From Saprospirales bacterium (GTDB taxonomy: Bacteria > Bacteroidota > Bacteroidia > Chitinophagales > Saprospiraceae), in contig JADJTT010000003.1 in the NCBI GenBank assembly GCA_016711045.1, positions 248,001 through 312,000 of the forward strand: DNA of 64,000 nt, written 5' to 3'. A model generated the notes under the pieces. That model was not told the DNA's origin and made no database searches. It worked only from the letters and a program-made list of their open reading frames with translations. Shown here in pieces: positions 8,456-18,437 of the stretch. Each line of letters starts with the position of its first letter. Within the stretch, counting starts at the first letter, position 1. A program made the translations under genes and the position numbers.

Positions 8456-11400
8456 CGATCAGCAGGGCTTCTCCCAGGATCAGTCCCTCCGACCGGATCT
8501 GTACATGATAGACCCCGCCGGGCAATCCCGTCAGGTCGATTGGGATGATCCGTTCGGGTAAAGGAGTCATATGCTGTGCCCGAATGGATTGTCCCCATAC
8601 ATTCCGGATCACCAGATCAAGGGAATAGAAATCTCCCGGAGGGAATTCAAGCCAGGCTGATCCGCTCGCCGGGTTTGGATAGATCCGTAAATTCCCTGCA
8701 ACCACTTCCTGGATGCCGTCGATGACATGGAAAGGCAAATAGATCTGAAGTTCCAGTACACACCCGTTGGCGTCCGTGACCGTGAGTTCGTAATTGCCCG
8801 CAAACAGGGAATCTGCCAGGGCCGTCGTATCCCCTGAGCTCCACAGGTAGGTATAAGGCATGGTGCCCCCTTCAATCGCCACGCCGATCGCCCCATCTTC
8901 CAATCCGATTGTCGCTGTATCGATAGCAATACCTACTACCTGGAGGACTTGGGGATTTGCCAACATGAATTGTGGGGTAATCAGCTGACAACCATTGGCA
9001 TCCACTATCGTACACTTAAAATTGCCCGGGCCAAGCCCGGTTATGTCTTCGGTCAATTTTCCATTACTCCAGATAAAGTCATAGGGAATCGTTCCTCCGG
9101 AAATGGAGATATCGATAGCGCCATTTTTTACCCCGCTACAAAGAATGGGGGAAACGAGCACAGAATCGAGCGCGAGCGGTGCATCCGGTTGTAACACCTC
9201 AATGGAATCGAGAAAAATCAGGCATCCTTTACTGTCTTCCACCGTGAGAAAATAGGTTCCGGCAGCAAGGTTTTCCAGGAAGGGATTTGTACCCGGCACA
9301 TTCCAGGTATAGGCATACAGAGGTGATCCACCGGTGGGAAATGCCGTGATAGCTCCTGCATTCGTGCCGAAACAAGCCAGGTGCTCTACCTCAAGGGCAA
9401 CCTCAAAGACAAACAAAGGCTCGTCGACCTGGATATTCTCGATAGTGATCGTGCATTCATTCTGATCGATCACCTGGAAGGTATAGGTTCCGGCAGGGAT
9501 ACTATCGAGATTTTGGGAAAGGCCCACCGGCGCCCCCATCTGGTCCATCCATACAAACTGGTAGGGGGGCGCGCCTCCATTTACCGTGGGGTGAATATGC
9601 CCGTCATTGCCTCCCTTGCACTGCACATCCATAATGGAGGAACCGATCACCACCGCATTCAGCGGATCCGGGAAGGCGACCTGCACGGAATTGGAAGAAG
9701 CCACGCAGCCCGACGCATCCGTCACTGTCACTGAATAGGCATCTTCCTGAAGATTGCTCAGGGTAAGCGTATGACTGGAAGTTGTGCCCTGTACACCCGA
9801 ACTCCAATTGTACTGAAACGGCGCCATCCCTCCGTGAATAGTAGCTTTCACGGTAGCGGTGCTCGCCGGATTATCACAATCGCCCGAGAAGGAGAAATCA
9901 GTCGAAATGCTAAGGGTAAGGAAAGGTACCGGGTCGGGAATCTTCAGGGAGGTCAGGCTATCTACACAGCCCTGGGCATCGGTTACCGTGACGGAGTAAT
10001 CATCGGGTTGACTTCCCAGCACATAGGAGTCCATCTGCCCATTGCTCCAAAGGATTTGGTAGGGAACCGATCCCCCGGTTATATCCACAAACAAGGTATC
10101 CAGGGTATTGGCTGAGCAAATGATAATATTGTCGACTGCAGTCGCTTCCAATTGCAGCAGGGAAGGTTCGGGTAAAATAACGGGTTGGCTGATCACTGCG
10201 CAATTCAATGCATCTTCTACTGTCAACACGTAGGTATCCCCACCTATATGGAAGAGATCTTCCGTGGTTTCCTCGGTATTCCAGGTGAATTTATAGGGCG
10301 GTACGCCCCCCGAAACCCCCATGTCGATAGCGCCGTCATCCATGCCGAAACAGGAAATAGAATCCAGGGCAAGCAGTTCGATCACGATCGGAGGCGGATT
10401 TACCAATTCGACCGTGTCGATGATCAGCATACACCCGGTCATGTCGGTCACCGTACAGACGTAAAGTCCGGAGGGCACATCGAGCAGATCTTTGGTCTGT
10501 TGGCCGGTATTCCAGGAATAGGTATAAAAAGGCATACCGCCTATAGGGGTGAGGAAGACCTTCCCGTTGTTGCCGTTAAAGCAATTAGGACCCAGTGCAG
10601 TGACGCTGGCGGAGATTGGCTGGTTGTACCCCACATGGAAGGATAAGGCGCTCTCACAACCATTGGCATCGGTTACAGTTACGGGGTAGTCTCCGGTCCC
10701 CAGATTTGGCAACAAAGACCCTGTAGCCCCTCCTTCCCAAAAATAGGTGAAGGGTTGTTGACCGTTCTGTGGAACCAGGAGGATCTTCCCATCTTCCTTA
10801 CCCAGGCAGGAGGCCTTGGTAATAGAAGGCAGCACCGAAACCGGGTTTGGCGCATTCAGGACGATCCCGTCCAGCTTTTGCGTGCATCCGTTGGAATCGT
10901 TCACCGTCACCCCGTACTCCCCTGCTGGTAATCCGGCGATGGGCCCCGTATCTCCGGTAGACCATATAAATGTATAGGGAGGAAGCCCTCCCAATGCGGT
11001 CACCTCAACCTGGCCATCCGATACGCCAAAACAGGAGGGAGAAATACTTTGAGCTATCTGGATGACCAGCGGAGGCGGATTGTCCAACACCACCGAGGTG
11101 TCAATGGCACATCCATTCAAATCGGTCAGGGTAAGTCCATAGGCGCCGGGGCTCAGATTCTCGATCTGCGGCAAATTGGACCCTGTGCTCCACAGGAAAC
11201 CATAGGGTTCTACTCCACCGGTAACGATCGTTTCCAATGCTCCTTCTGCCCCATCTGTGCAGGGCACGGGGGTTTCCATAATCGTCAGGACAATAGCCGG
11301 GGGTTGAGTGACCTCATTGGGCCCAAGTACCAATTGGCAACCCCGGTCGTCGGTGATAGTTACGGTATAGGCTCCGGCTCCGGTATTCATCAAACTGGAG

Positions 11401-14400
11401 GAAGTAGCATTGTTCGACCACAAATACGAATAGGGCGCAGTGCCGCCTCCGACGACGACAATGACTTCCCCGTCCATAGCGCCAAAACAGGAGGCATTTT
11501 TCAGGAAAGCCGTTTTCCCTGAAAGGGTATCAGGGGCTTGCACGAAAATACCCGATAAAATATTCTCGCAGGCACCGTCTGTGACGGTCACCGCGTAGAA
11601 GCCGCCGTCCAGGTTGCAAAGGGAGGTGGTCATGGTGTCTCCGGTGCTCCAGGTAATCATTGGGTTGACCCCGGTTACCTGCAGTTCAATGCACCCGTCC
11701 ATGGCCCCATAACAACTGACAGGTTGCACGGAGGAAATCGAGACCTGAGCCTGTGGACCATTCACAATAGCCAATGGAATGACAAAAGGGCAAGGTGTCG
11801 CCGAATTGTCCGTTATGGTAATGGAGTATGTTCCCTGCGAAAGTCCGGTAATCGTATAGGTAGAAGAGGCCGAATTGGCCGCTCCCGATTCCTGTCCATC
11901 CCAGGTAATCTCAAAGGGCGCAATGCCCCCAAGGATATTCAGGTTGATAGCGCCGTTGCTTCCTCCACAAGTACTCACATCCTGCTCATTGACCTGCACA
12001 GAGGTAATGGAACCGATCACTTCTACCTCAAAAGAATCGGAAGACCGGCAGCCGCCTGCATCAGTGATCGTCACACTATAGTTGAGGGTGCTGCCCAGTG
12101 GGCCGGTGGCCAAAATGAAAATGGAAGTGGCATTGGACGCATTGCTCCACACGTAATCCAGTGGTGCAATACCGTTACCCGCATCGATCACCTGGAGGAC
12201 CTCGCTGGCGCCTTTACACAATTGGCTGGCGCCGACAATCTGGGCAATCGGACTCTCTTTTATTTGTACCACCACGCTATCCACATCCGTGCAACCCCCA
12301 TCTGCCGTAGCCAGCACATAATAAGTGGTAGTGGCCAATGGATGCACAGTAGGCGGATCCAATTGATTGCCCGGACCCGGAGGAAACGCAGCATGGAACG
12401 TAATGGTAGCCAGTGTGTTGGAGAGGTCTTGAATGATCAGTGCCGAAAGATCGATCGTATCCCCGGCACAAACAGGCTCCAACTGGCCTTGGGGAATATA
12501 CAGATCCGGTTGCGGCAGCACCGTAATGGTAGCCACCCCCCTGTCTACGGTAGCACAGCCAAACATATTGACCTCCTCGACATAATAGGTATACGTAGCA
12601 GGTAAATCACCAACCTGAAACGGAGGAGGATTAGGCAGGTAAAACCCTCCGGTATCCAGCGGCACGCCACCGGTCGGCGCCTCATACCAGATCAAAATTC
12701 CGCCATAGGCAGCCGTGGCTTCTACCAGGCCAAACCCGCCGCTACAAACCGTATCGCTGGAAGTGATGGGCGGCGGCAGGATCATCTCGTCGTCCATCCC
12801 GTTGCAATTGATATCAAACCCATCACAGGGCGTTTCCGGCAAACCCGGACTGATCTGGTCGGAGAGGTCGAAACAATCGCCGCCTACCAACGCAAATCCT
12901 GCCGGGGGAACCGGCGCACAAGCAGCAAAATAGACCTCACTGTTGCCATATCCATCCATATCCAGATCCTGATAATATACATATGGCGGCGCCCCCTGGT
13001 CGAGGGAACCATAAAAGATCAGGTTGTCCAGGGCAATATCCGAGCGCACATTATTTCCCTTTTTACCCACAAACCGGAGTTGAGCACCCTGCCCATGATA
13101 GGGGCTCAGGTCGATAAACTGCCGGATCCATTGTTCGCCCTGATTTCCGGATAGCATCCAAAGGCTTGTCCAGGTCGCTCCCCCATCCACCGTGATTTCC
13201 AACTGGAGCGAATTAACGGCTGTTCCATACATGTAATAATCAAAGGAAAAGTGGCAGGAAGAACCGGGAGGGGCCACGATCTCCATACAGTGGGAGTATA
13301 AAATAGCCTCGCTGTTAAATGTACAGGAGCCGGAGCCTTCGAGGTAGATATAGCGGCCTCCGCCTGGAAAATCATCGGTAGGACCCGTGCCCGGGGTTTC
13401 CGTTTCCCCTTCCAGGGCCAGCCAGTCCAGGTCATCTGCCCGGCTGTTGGCCCAAAACCCCGTCAGGTCACAAGGCGTGGAACAGATACCGATGCAAACG
13501 GTTTCATTGTTGAAATCTTCCCATTGCGTGACCGGCAGCGGAGCACATAACGTGGTCAGCGATACGAAGCAACTGTTTGCGGTATATCCTCCGGCAGAAC
13601 AAGCCTCCCGAATATAAATATCATAACTCATCTCCGGGAGCAAGCCCGTCAGTGTGTAGGGGGGACAGGCTGCCATAACCACGGTGCCTCCCGTACCCGC
13701 ATTTCCATCCGTGCCCGGAGTAAAACCCGGTGGGCCGTATTCGATTATCGTGCCCTGGCAGGAATCACCAGGCATCCAGGAAAGGTCGGCAAACGTGGAA
13801 TCGACGCCATCGACCACCACACCAGTAGGAGCCTGGCAAATCAGGGGCTCAAAAACAAGCTCCACAAACTCCAGTTTACCCACATCATCCTGGGCATCGT
13901 CGCAAACCCGTAATTTCCAGATCGCATTGGGATTCACCCCGGTATGGAAAAGGGTAAGTGGCTCTTCCGGCAAAAACTGCCCGATAAAAGGCGCGGTTCC
14001 CTCCGTGATAGAGGGTAGTCCGCAGGCGCCAAGGGCCAATTCATTGACAAAGACCGTCACGCTTGAACAAGTGGGATCGGAAGGGTCGCCGTAGTTGTCA
14101 TCATTCCCCCCATTATCCGAACTTAAATCAACCACTACGCCATCCGGTGAGATCAGGCTGAGTTCTACGTCGTCATCCCAGGTATGCTGCATGATCAGAC
14201 GGACCTCTTTCAGGTACACATCTACTCCCAGTTCGGCGCCCGGTGCATTATCAACCCAAAGGTTGAAATTTATACATCCGTCATCCGGAACGGACAACCC
14301 CAGCTTACACCCTGAAGGGTTTGTCAGACCGGTGATAAAATAGCTGTTGTATTTGGCCCAGTTGCCGGGTATCGTATCACAGATTGGTCGGACGTAAAAA

Positions 14401-14702
14401 TCGTAGGCTTTGCCGGAGGCAAGCCCCGGGTGCACAACCGGATGGGACATGATGCCCGACAAGGTCGGCAAACTTGGGGCAGGGCTGTTGTGAGGCACCA
14501 CAGCTACTTCCCACTCTGTTTCTATCCCCAGTGGGGTCCAGTTCAGGGTGGCTGAGTTGGTAGTGATATTGGAAACAGCCAGCAGAAAAGGAGGGTCACA
14601 TGCACCTCCGGCCCTGGGTTCTCCGATATTGGAATGGCTCCAAAGAGGAGTACCGATGGAGAAAAGGGACAAAACGAAAAACAGTATCCAATTCCGTTTC
14701 AT
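8445..14702 (-). CDS. Giant SprB-repeat surface adhesin with P-domain and T9SS sorting signal
   Basis: About 2085 residues. I start at the ATG at 14702 (signal peptide MKRNWILFFVLSLFSIG) rather than an upstream TTG. Order: fibronectin-III (about 38-125), proprotein-convertase P-like domain (130-290, LSVPDDGCINFNLWV, HTWDDDVELSLISPDG), second Fn3, a jelly-roll/MAM-like segment (390-565), a MopE-type Ca-binding-like motif (DLDMDGYGN, CDGFDINCNGMDDE), Ig-like regions, about 14 SprB-type repeats of about 75 residues (900-1985; 'C.G..DG', 'PY.Y.WS.G', 'Y.VTVTDANGC'), then a C-terminal T9SS domain (LRIYPNPASGSAWLEFP). Exported by Sec and the T9SS, it should sit on the cell surface. SprB of Flavobacterium johnsoniae is the gliding adhesin; orthology here is not established. 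Confidence 0.9.
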   Translation of the reverse strand: MKRNWILFFVLSLFSIGTPLWSHSNIGEPRAGGACDPPFLLAVSNITTNSATLNWTPLGIETEWEVAVVPHNSPAPSLPTLSGIMSHPVVHPGLASGKAYDFYVRPICDTIPGNWAKYNSYFITGLTNPSGCKLGLSVPDDGCINFNLWVDNAPGAELGVDVYLKEVRLIMQHTWDDDVELSLISPDGVVVDLSSDNGGNDDNYGDPSDPTCSSVTVFVNELALGACGLPSITEGTAPFIGQFLPEEPLTLFHTGVNPNAIWKLRVCDDAQDDVGKLEFVELVFEPLICQAPTGVVVDGVDSTFADLSWMPGDSCQGTIIEYGPPGFTPGTDGNAGTGGTVVMAACPPYTLTGLLPEMSYDIYIREACSAGGYTANSCFVSLTTLCAPLPVTQWEDFNNETVCIGICSTPCDLTGFWANSRADDLDWLALEGETETPGTGPTDDFPGGGRYIYLEGSGSCTFNSEAILYSHCMEIVAPPGSSCHFSFDYYMYGTAVNSLQLEITVDGGATWTSLWMLSGNQGEQWIRQFIDLSPYHGQGAQLRFVGKKGNNVRSDIALDNLIFYGSLDQGAPPYVYYQDLDMDGYGNSEVYFAACAPVPPAGFALVGGDCFDLSDQISPGLPETPCDGFDINCNGMDDEMILPPPITSSDTVCSGGFGLVEATAAYGGILIWYEAPTGGVPLDTGGFYLPNPPPFQVGDLPATYTYYVEEVNMFGCATVDRGVATITVLPQPDLYIPQGQLEPVCAGDTIDLSALIIQDLSNTLATITFHAAFPPGPGNQLDPPTVHPLATTTYYVLATADGGCTDVDSVVVQIKESPIAQIVGASQLCKGASEVLQVIDAGNGIAPLDYVWSNASNATSIFILATGPLGSTLNYSVTITDAGGCRSSDSFEVEVIGSITSVQVNEQDVSTCGGSNGAINLNILGGIAPFEITWDGQESGAANSASSTYTITGLSQGTYSITITDNSATPCPFVIPLAIVNGPQAQVSISSVQPVSCYGAMDGCIELQVTGVNPMITWSTGDTMTTSLCNLDGGFYAVTVTDGACENILSGIFVQAPDTLSGKTAFLKNASCFGAMDGEVIVVVGGGTAPYSYLWSNNATSSSLMNTGAGAYTVTITDDRGCQLVLGPNEVTQPPAIVLTIMETPVPCTDGAEGALETIVTGGVEPYGFLWSTGSNLPQIENLSPGAYGLTLTDLNGCAIDTSVVLDNPPPLVIQIAQSISPSCFGVSDGQVEVTALGGLPPYTFIWSTGDTGPIAGLPAGEYGVTVNDSNGCTQKLDGIVLNAPNPVSVLPSITKASCLGKEDGKILLVPQNGQQPFTYFWEGGATGSLLPNLGTGDYPVTVTDANGCESALSFHVGYNQPISASVTALGPNCFNGNNGKVFLTPIGGMPFYTYSWNTGQQTKDLLDVPSGLYVCTVTDMTGCMLIIDTVELVNPPPIVIELLALDSISCFGMDDGAIDMGVSGGVPPYKFTWNTEETTEDLFHIGGDTYVLTVEDALNCAVISQPVILPEPSLLQLEATAVDNIIICSANTLDTLFVDITGGSVPYQILWSNGQMDSYVLGSQPDDYSVTVTDAQGCVDSLTSLKIPDPVPFLTLSISTDFSFSGDCDNPASTATVKATIHGGMAPFQYNWSSGVQGTTSSHTLTLSNLQEDAYSVTVTDASGCVASSNSVQVAFPDPLNAVVIGSSIMDVQCKGGNDGHIHPTVNGGAPPYQFVWMDQMGAPVGLSQNLDSIPAGTYTFQVIDQNECTITIENIQVDEPLFVFEVALEVEHLACFGTNAGAITAFPTGGSPLYAYTWNVPGTNPFLENLAAGTYFLTVEDSKGCLIFLDSIEVLQPDAPLALDSVLVSPILCSGVKNGAIDISISGGTIPYDFIWSNGKLTEDITGLGPGNFKCTIVDANGCQLITPQFMLANPQVLQVVGIAIDTATIGLEDGAIGVAIEGGTMPYTYLWSSGDTTALADSLFAGNYELTVTDANGCVLELQIYLPFHVIDGIQEVVAGNLRIYPNPASGSAWLEFPPGDFYSLDLVIRNVWGQSIRAQHMTPLPERIIPIDLTGLPGGVYHVQIRSEGLILGEALLIVTQ

Positions 14703-14720
14703 GCGCAATTTGGTTGTCAA

Positions 14721-14911
14721 TGATGGATTAGGAAGAAGAAAAGAGTTTTGTGTCCTTTGCCGGACTAAAATGATGCGTGGCCCTTTCGCGGGACCGATCC
14801 ATGAGGAGATTGCTACAAATATAGGGAAACGATTTAGGAAATCGCCCTATAAAAATGGGGAAAAGTCATATAAAGCCCCCCCGGTGGGGTGCACGGGGGG
14901 GGCTCTGTCCG
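14721..14911. other. Intergenic region between leuS and the adhesin gene
   Basis: It contains the leuS terminator and, next to it, a second small inverted repeat (14821-14850, ATAGGG/CCCTAT plus CGATTT/AAATCG). No promoter box of the TAnnTTTG type was found close to the adhesin start. Confidence 0.4.
14874..14904 (-). terminator. Stem-loop terminator downstream of leuS
   Basis: An AGCCCCCCC / GGGGGGGCT stem with a loop of about 13 nt starts 8 nt after the leuS stop and is followed on the minus strand by TTTATATG and a T-rich run. Confidence 0.65.
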
Positions 14912-17770
14912 TCAATTAGCTACGATATTGATCATCCGGTTGGGCACGACGATGATTTTCCGAACCGTCATTCCTTCCAGCCATTTCTGGACTGCCTGCA
15001 TTTCCATGGCGGCTTTTTCGACCTCCGGCACGGGCATTCCAACAGGCAGGTCAATCGTTGCCCGCTTTTTGCCGTTAATACTAATGGGATAGGTCACCGA
15101 ATCCTCCAGCAGGTGCGTTTCATCCCATTCAGGGTATTTAGCTTCCACGACGGTGGTGTCATGTCCCAGCCTGTGCCACAATTCCTCTGCCACATGGGGG
15201 GCAAAAGGCGCGAGCAGCACTGCCATCGGCTCCAGGATCGATCGTTTGTTCGTATTCAGGCGCCGCAGTTCGTTCGTTGCGATCATGAACCCACTGACGC
15301 AGGTGTTGAAGGAGAAGCGCTCCAGGTCTTCGCGGACCTTTTTAATGCACAGGTGCAGGGTCTTGAGTTCCTCCCGGGTGGGGGCTTCCTCCGAGATATC
15401 CCATTCGCCCTGGTCGTTGAAGAACAGGCCCCAGAATTTGCGCAGAAACTTGGATACCCCATCAATACCTTTGGTATCCCAGGGTTTGGCTTGTTCCAGC
15501 GGGCCGAGGAACATTTCGTACATCCGGAAACAGTCGGCGCCGTATTCATTTACCACATCATCGGGGTTGATGACATTGAAATACCGTTTCGACATTTTGC
15601 CTACTTCCGAAACGGTGACCAGGTGGCTGCTTTTGCCTCCGTTTCGGGAGGTGAATACACCCTTTTGATATACACCCTGGGCACATTCGAAAATAGCATC
15701 CACAAATTCGGGGCGCCATTCGATGAATTGTTCGATCCCTTTGATACCGACGTACGAATGGGGGGAGCCATAATCCTCCACATATTCCACGTGGATGGGT
15801 ATCCTGGCATAGGCATCCTCCTTATCGCCCACCATTTCTGCGCTCACGAAGCGACTTACGCCATCGACCTTCTCTTTTTGGAGGTACATATATTCGATGA
15901 CGCCCTGGATCATCCCCTGGTTGACCAGTTTTTTAAACGGCTCTATGACAGGCACCAGGCCCTTGTCATAGAGAAATTTATTCCAAAACCGGGCGTACAT
16001 CAGGTGGCCCACCGCGTGCTCCGTGCCGCCGATATACAGGTCGACATCCTTCCAGTAGTGGATGGCATCAGGGGAAGCAAAAGCCTCGCCATTATGGGGG
16101 TCCATATAGCGCAGGAAGTACCAGGAGGAGCCTGCAAATCCGGGCATGGTGTCTGTTTCCCGGCGCCAGCCGTTAGGCAGGTCGACCCATTCCTCGTGGC
16201 GTGCCAGGGGCGACTTCCCGCCTCCACTGGGCTGAAAATCTTCCAGGTTGGGCAGCTCGAGTGGCAGGTCCTCTTCCTTCATGGGATGAGCAACTCCGTC
16301 GGGATCGTAGATGACGGGGAAGGGCTCTCCCCAATACCGTTGCCTGCTGTATATGGCATCGCGCAATTTGTAGTTTACCTGGCGTTTGCCGATCTCCTTT
16401 TCCTCGATTCGATTCAGGATGGTTTTGATAGCCTCCGGAACTTCCATTCCGGTCAGGAACCCGGAGTTGATCATCACGCCTACTTTATCCTGGCGGGTAG
16501 CCCCCGGATAAGCTGATTTATCGATAATTTCAATCACCGGAAGCCCAAAATGCCGGGCAAATTTATAGTCGCGATCGTCGTCGCTCGGCACGGCCATAAT
16601 TGCGCCGGTACCGTAATCTTTCAGTACGTATTCACTGATCCAGATGGGGATCTTTTCTCCGTTGAACGGATTGATCGCAAAGGATCCCAACGGCACCCCG
16701 GTGATCTCTTTTTCAGCCATGCGTTCCCGTTCAGAGCGGGCATTGGCATATTTCAGGTAGGCCGCCACCGATTCCTCGTGCTCCGGGCTGGTTAGTCCTT
16801 TCACCCAGTCGTGCTCAGGCGCCAGCACCATAAATGTGGCTCCGAAGATGGTATCCGGCCGGGTGGTGAATATCTCGATCTTCTTGTCCGAACCGTCGAT
16901 CGGAAAAAAGAGCTGAGCGCCTTCGCTCCGGCCGATCCAGTTGCTCTGCATCTTCTTCATCGAATCCGACCACTCCAGGGTATCCAGGTCGTGGAGCAAT
17001 CGCTCGGCATAGGCGGTGATCCGCAGTAGCCATTGCAGCATGGGCCGGCGTTCTACGGGGAAGCCCCCGCGCTCGGATACCCCGTCCTTCACTTCATCGT
17101 TGGCCAGCACCGTGCCCAGTTCCTCACACCAGTTGACATACGTCACCTGCCGGAAGGCCAGGCGATAATTCATCAGCACGTCGTCCTTTTGCTTGGGGGA
17201 CATCGTTTTCCATTCCGAAGCAGAAAAACCGGCATGAGGGGTCCCTGCAGCGCGCACTTTTTCATTGCCTGATTGCTCAAAGCGGGCGACCAGTTCGCTG
17301 ACCGGAAGCGCTTTGTCGGCATCCAGGTCATAGTAATGCTCAAACAGCTGCAGGAATATCCATTGGGTCCACTTATAGTAAGCCGGATCACAGGTTTTCA
17401 GCTCGCGATTCCAGTCGTAGGAAAATCCAATATTATCCAATTGGGTGCGGTAACGCGCGATATTTTCCGCGGTTGCCTTGGCCGGATGTACACCGGTTTG
17501 AATAGCGTATTGCTCTGCCGGGAGCCCGAAAGCATCATACCCCATTGGGTGGAGTACATTGTATCCTTTATGGCGCATATACCGGGCATAAATATCGGAG
17601 GCAATATACCCAAGGGGGTGGCCCACATGCAACCCTGCGCCCGAAGGATAAGGGAACATATCCAATACGTAAAATTTGGGCTTGTCGCTTTGGTGGCTTA
17701 CCCGGTAAACCTGGTGTGTATCCCAATAGGCCTTCCATTTCTTTTCAATCTCGCGGGGAGTGTATTCCAT
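14912..17770 (-). CDS. leuS: Leucyl-tRNA synthetase
   Basis: About 952 residues, class I aminoacyl-tRNA synthetase. The start at 17770 gives MEYTPREIEKKWKAYWD, the usual LeuRS N-terminus; in-frame sequence upstream is not conserved. HIGH-type motif PYPSGAGLHVGHPLGY near residue 40, a large editing (CP1) domain, 'DTMPGFAGSSWYFLRYMDPHN', and the KMSKR catalytic loop near residue 724, followed by the anticodon-binding domain with LAPFAPHVAEELWHRLG. It charges tRNA-Leu in the cytoplasm. It is followed by its own terminator, and the next gene upstream is divergent. Confidence 0.97.
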   Translation of the reverse strand: MEYTPREIEKKWKAYWDTHQVYRVSHQSDKPKFYVLDMFPYPSGAGLHVGHPLGYIASDIYARYMRHKGYNVLHPMGYDAFGLPAEQYAIQTGVHPAKATAENIARYRTQLDNIGFSYDWNRELKTCDPAYYKWTQWIFLQLFEHYYDLDADKALPVSELVARFEQSGNEKVRAAGTPHAGFSASEWKTMSPKQKDDVLMNYRLAFRQVTYVNWCEELGTVLANDEVKDGVSERGGFPVERRPMLQWLLRITAYAERLLHDLDTLEWSDSMKKMQSNWIGRSEGAQLFFPIDGSDKKIEIFTTRPDTIFGATFMVLAPEHDWVKGLTSPEHEESVAAYLKYANARSERERMAEKEITGVPLGSFAINPFNGEKIPIWISEYVLKDYGTGAIMAVPSDDDRDYKFARHFGLPVIEIIDKSAYPGATRQDKVGVMINSGFLTGMEVPEAIKTILNRIEEKEIGKRQVNYKLRDAIYSRQRYWGEPFPVIYDPDGVAHPMKEEDLPLELPNLEDFQPSGGGKSPLARHEEWVDLPNGWRRETDTMPGFAGSSWYFLRYMDPHNGEAFASPDAIHYWKDVDLYIGGTEHAVGHLMYARFWNKFLYDKGLVPVIEPFKKLVNQGMIQGVIEYMYLQKEKVDGVSRFVSAEMVGDKEDAYARIPIHVEYVEDYGSPHSYVGIKGIEQFIEWRPEFVDAIFECAQGVYQKGVFTSRNGGKSSHLVTVSEVGKMSKRYFNVINPDDVVNEYGADCFRMYEMFLGPLEQAKPWDTKGIDGVSKFLRKFWGLFFNDQGEWDISEEAPTREELKTLHLCIKKVREDLERFSFNTCVSGFMIATNELRRLNTNKRSILEPMAVLLAPFAPHVAEELWHRLGHDTTVVEAKYPEWDETHLLEDSVTYPISINGKKRATIDLPVGMPVPEVEKAAMEMQAVQKWLEGMTVRKIIVVPNRMINIVAN

Positions 17771-17953
17771 ACTTGCTGCAGTTAATATGCTGCGAAAATA
17801 GACAAATTCACCTAAAAGAGGAATGCCTTTGGGTTTTGCCTTTATACTCAAACCGAAGGAGTTTTTTCTTTCCGTATATCCATCAACAGGATGTGGCCAG
17901 TTTTGGGTTCCATTATGGAGAAAAAAGGAATTTTCTACCTCTGGTTTTAGTTA

Positions 17954-17961
17954 TATCTTTG
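17954..17961 (+). promoter_or_regulatory. Candidate -7 box for the coiled-coil membrane protein gene
   Basis: TATCTTTG matches TAnnTTTG and lies 24 nt before the ATG at 17985, a typical short leader. The -33 element is not obvious. Confidence 0.4.
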
Positions 17962-17984
17962 GACATCATGAAAATTTACCCGTT

Positions 17985-18437
17985 ATGATAAAAACCATCA
18001 TCCAGGTACTCGTTGTAGTCGTCATTTTTGTACTGGGCTACAATTTCTTTTTCGGCACCAGTCAGGAAAAAGATAATGCCACCCAAATCTTTCGCGAAGT
18101 CAAAGACGTAGGTGTTTCTGTAAAAGACCTGCTCAAGACAGAGAAGGAAAAATTTGACTCCGGCAAATACGACAATGCCATTCTCAAGATGCGCGAATTA
18201 TTCCAAAATCTGGAATCGAATGCCAGGGAAGTCGCTCCTGAATACGTCGATCGGATCAAGGATCTGGAGAATCAACGCCAGGATTTGGAAGGGCAACTCG
18301 ATGAGGCCAAAGAAACCGTCGAGGATGCAGGTGAGAAAGCCAAGAAAGTAGACGAGATCAATAAAGGTCTCGATCAGCTCATGAAGGAAACGGAGCAGAT
18401 TATCAAGGAAATGAAAACAAAGAAGGAACCTGATTAG
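17985..18437 (+). CDS. Small membrane-anchored coiled-coil protein, unknown function
   Basis: About 150 residues from the ATG at 17985: one N-terminal membrane segment (IIQVLVVVVIFVLGYNFFF), then a charged helical region, with strong coiled-coil character from about residue 85 to the end (YVDRIKDLENQRQDLEGQLDEAKETVEDAGEK). It would be membrane-anchored with the helical part on one side. The start is chosen by the membrane segment and the -7 box just upstream; longer in-frame starts are unconvincing. Its 3' end overlaps the convergent gene by 4 nt. I do not recognise a family. Confidence 0.7.
   Translation: MIKTIIQVLVVVVIFVLGYNFFFGTSQEKDNATQIFREVKDVGVSVKDLLKTEKEKFDSGKYDNAILKMRELFQNLESNAREVAPEYVDRIKDLENQRQDLEGQLDEAKETVEDAGEKAKKVDEINKGLDQLMKETEQIIKEMKTKKEPD

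Noticed and set aside
8760..12000. SprB repeats considered as a CRISPR-like or DNA repeat array
   Set aside because: They repeat at the protein level with diverged DNA, without constant spacers.
11724..12605. Plus-strand open frame of about 290 codons inside the adhesin
   Set aside because: It is antisense to the SprB repeats and its period follows the repeat unit, so it is a shadow of the minus-strand gene.
14855..16516. Long open frame (about 550 codons) on the plus strand
   Set aside because: It is antisense to leuS, has no start context and its residues show no family; leuS is certain on the other strand.
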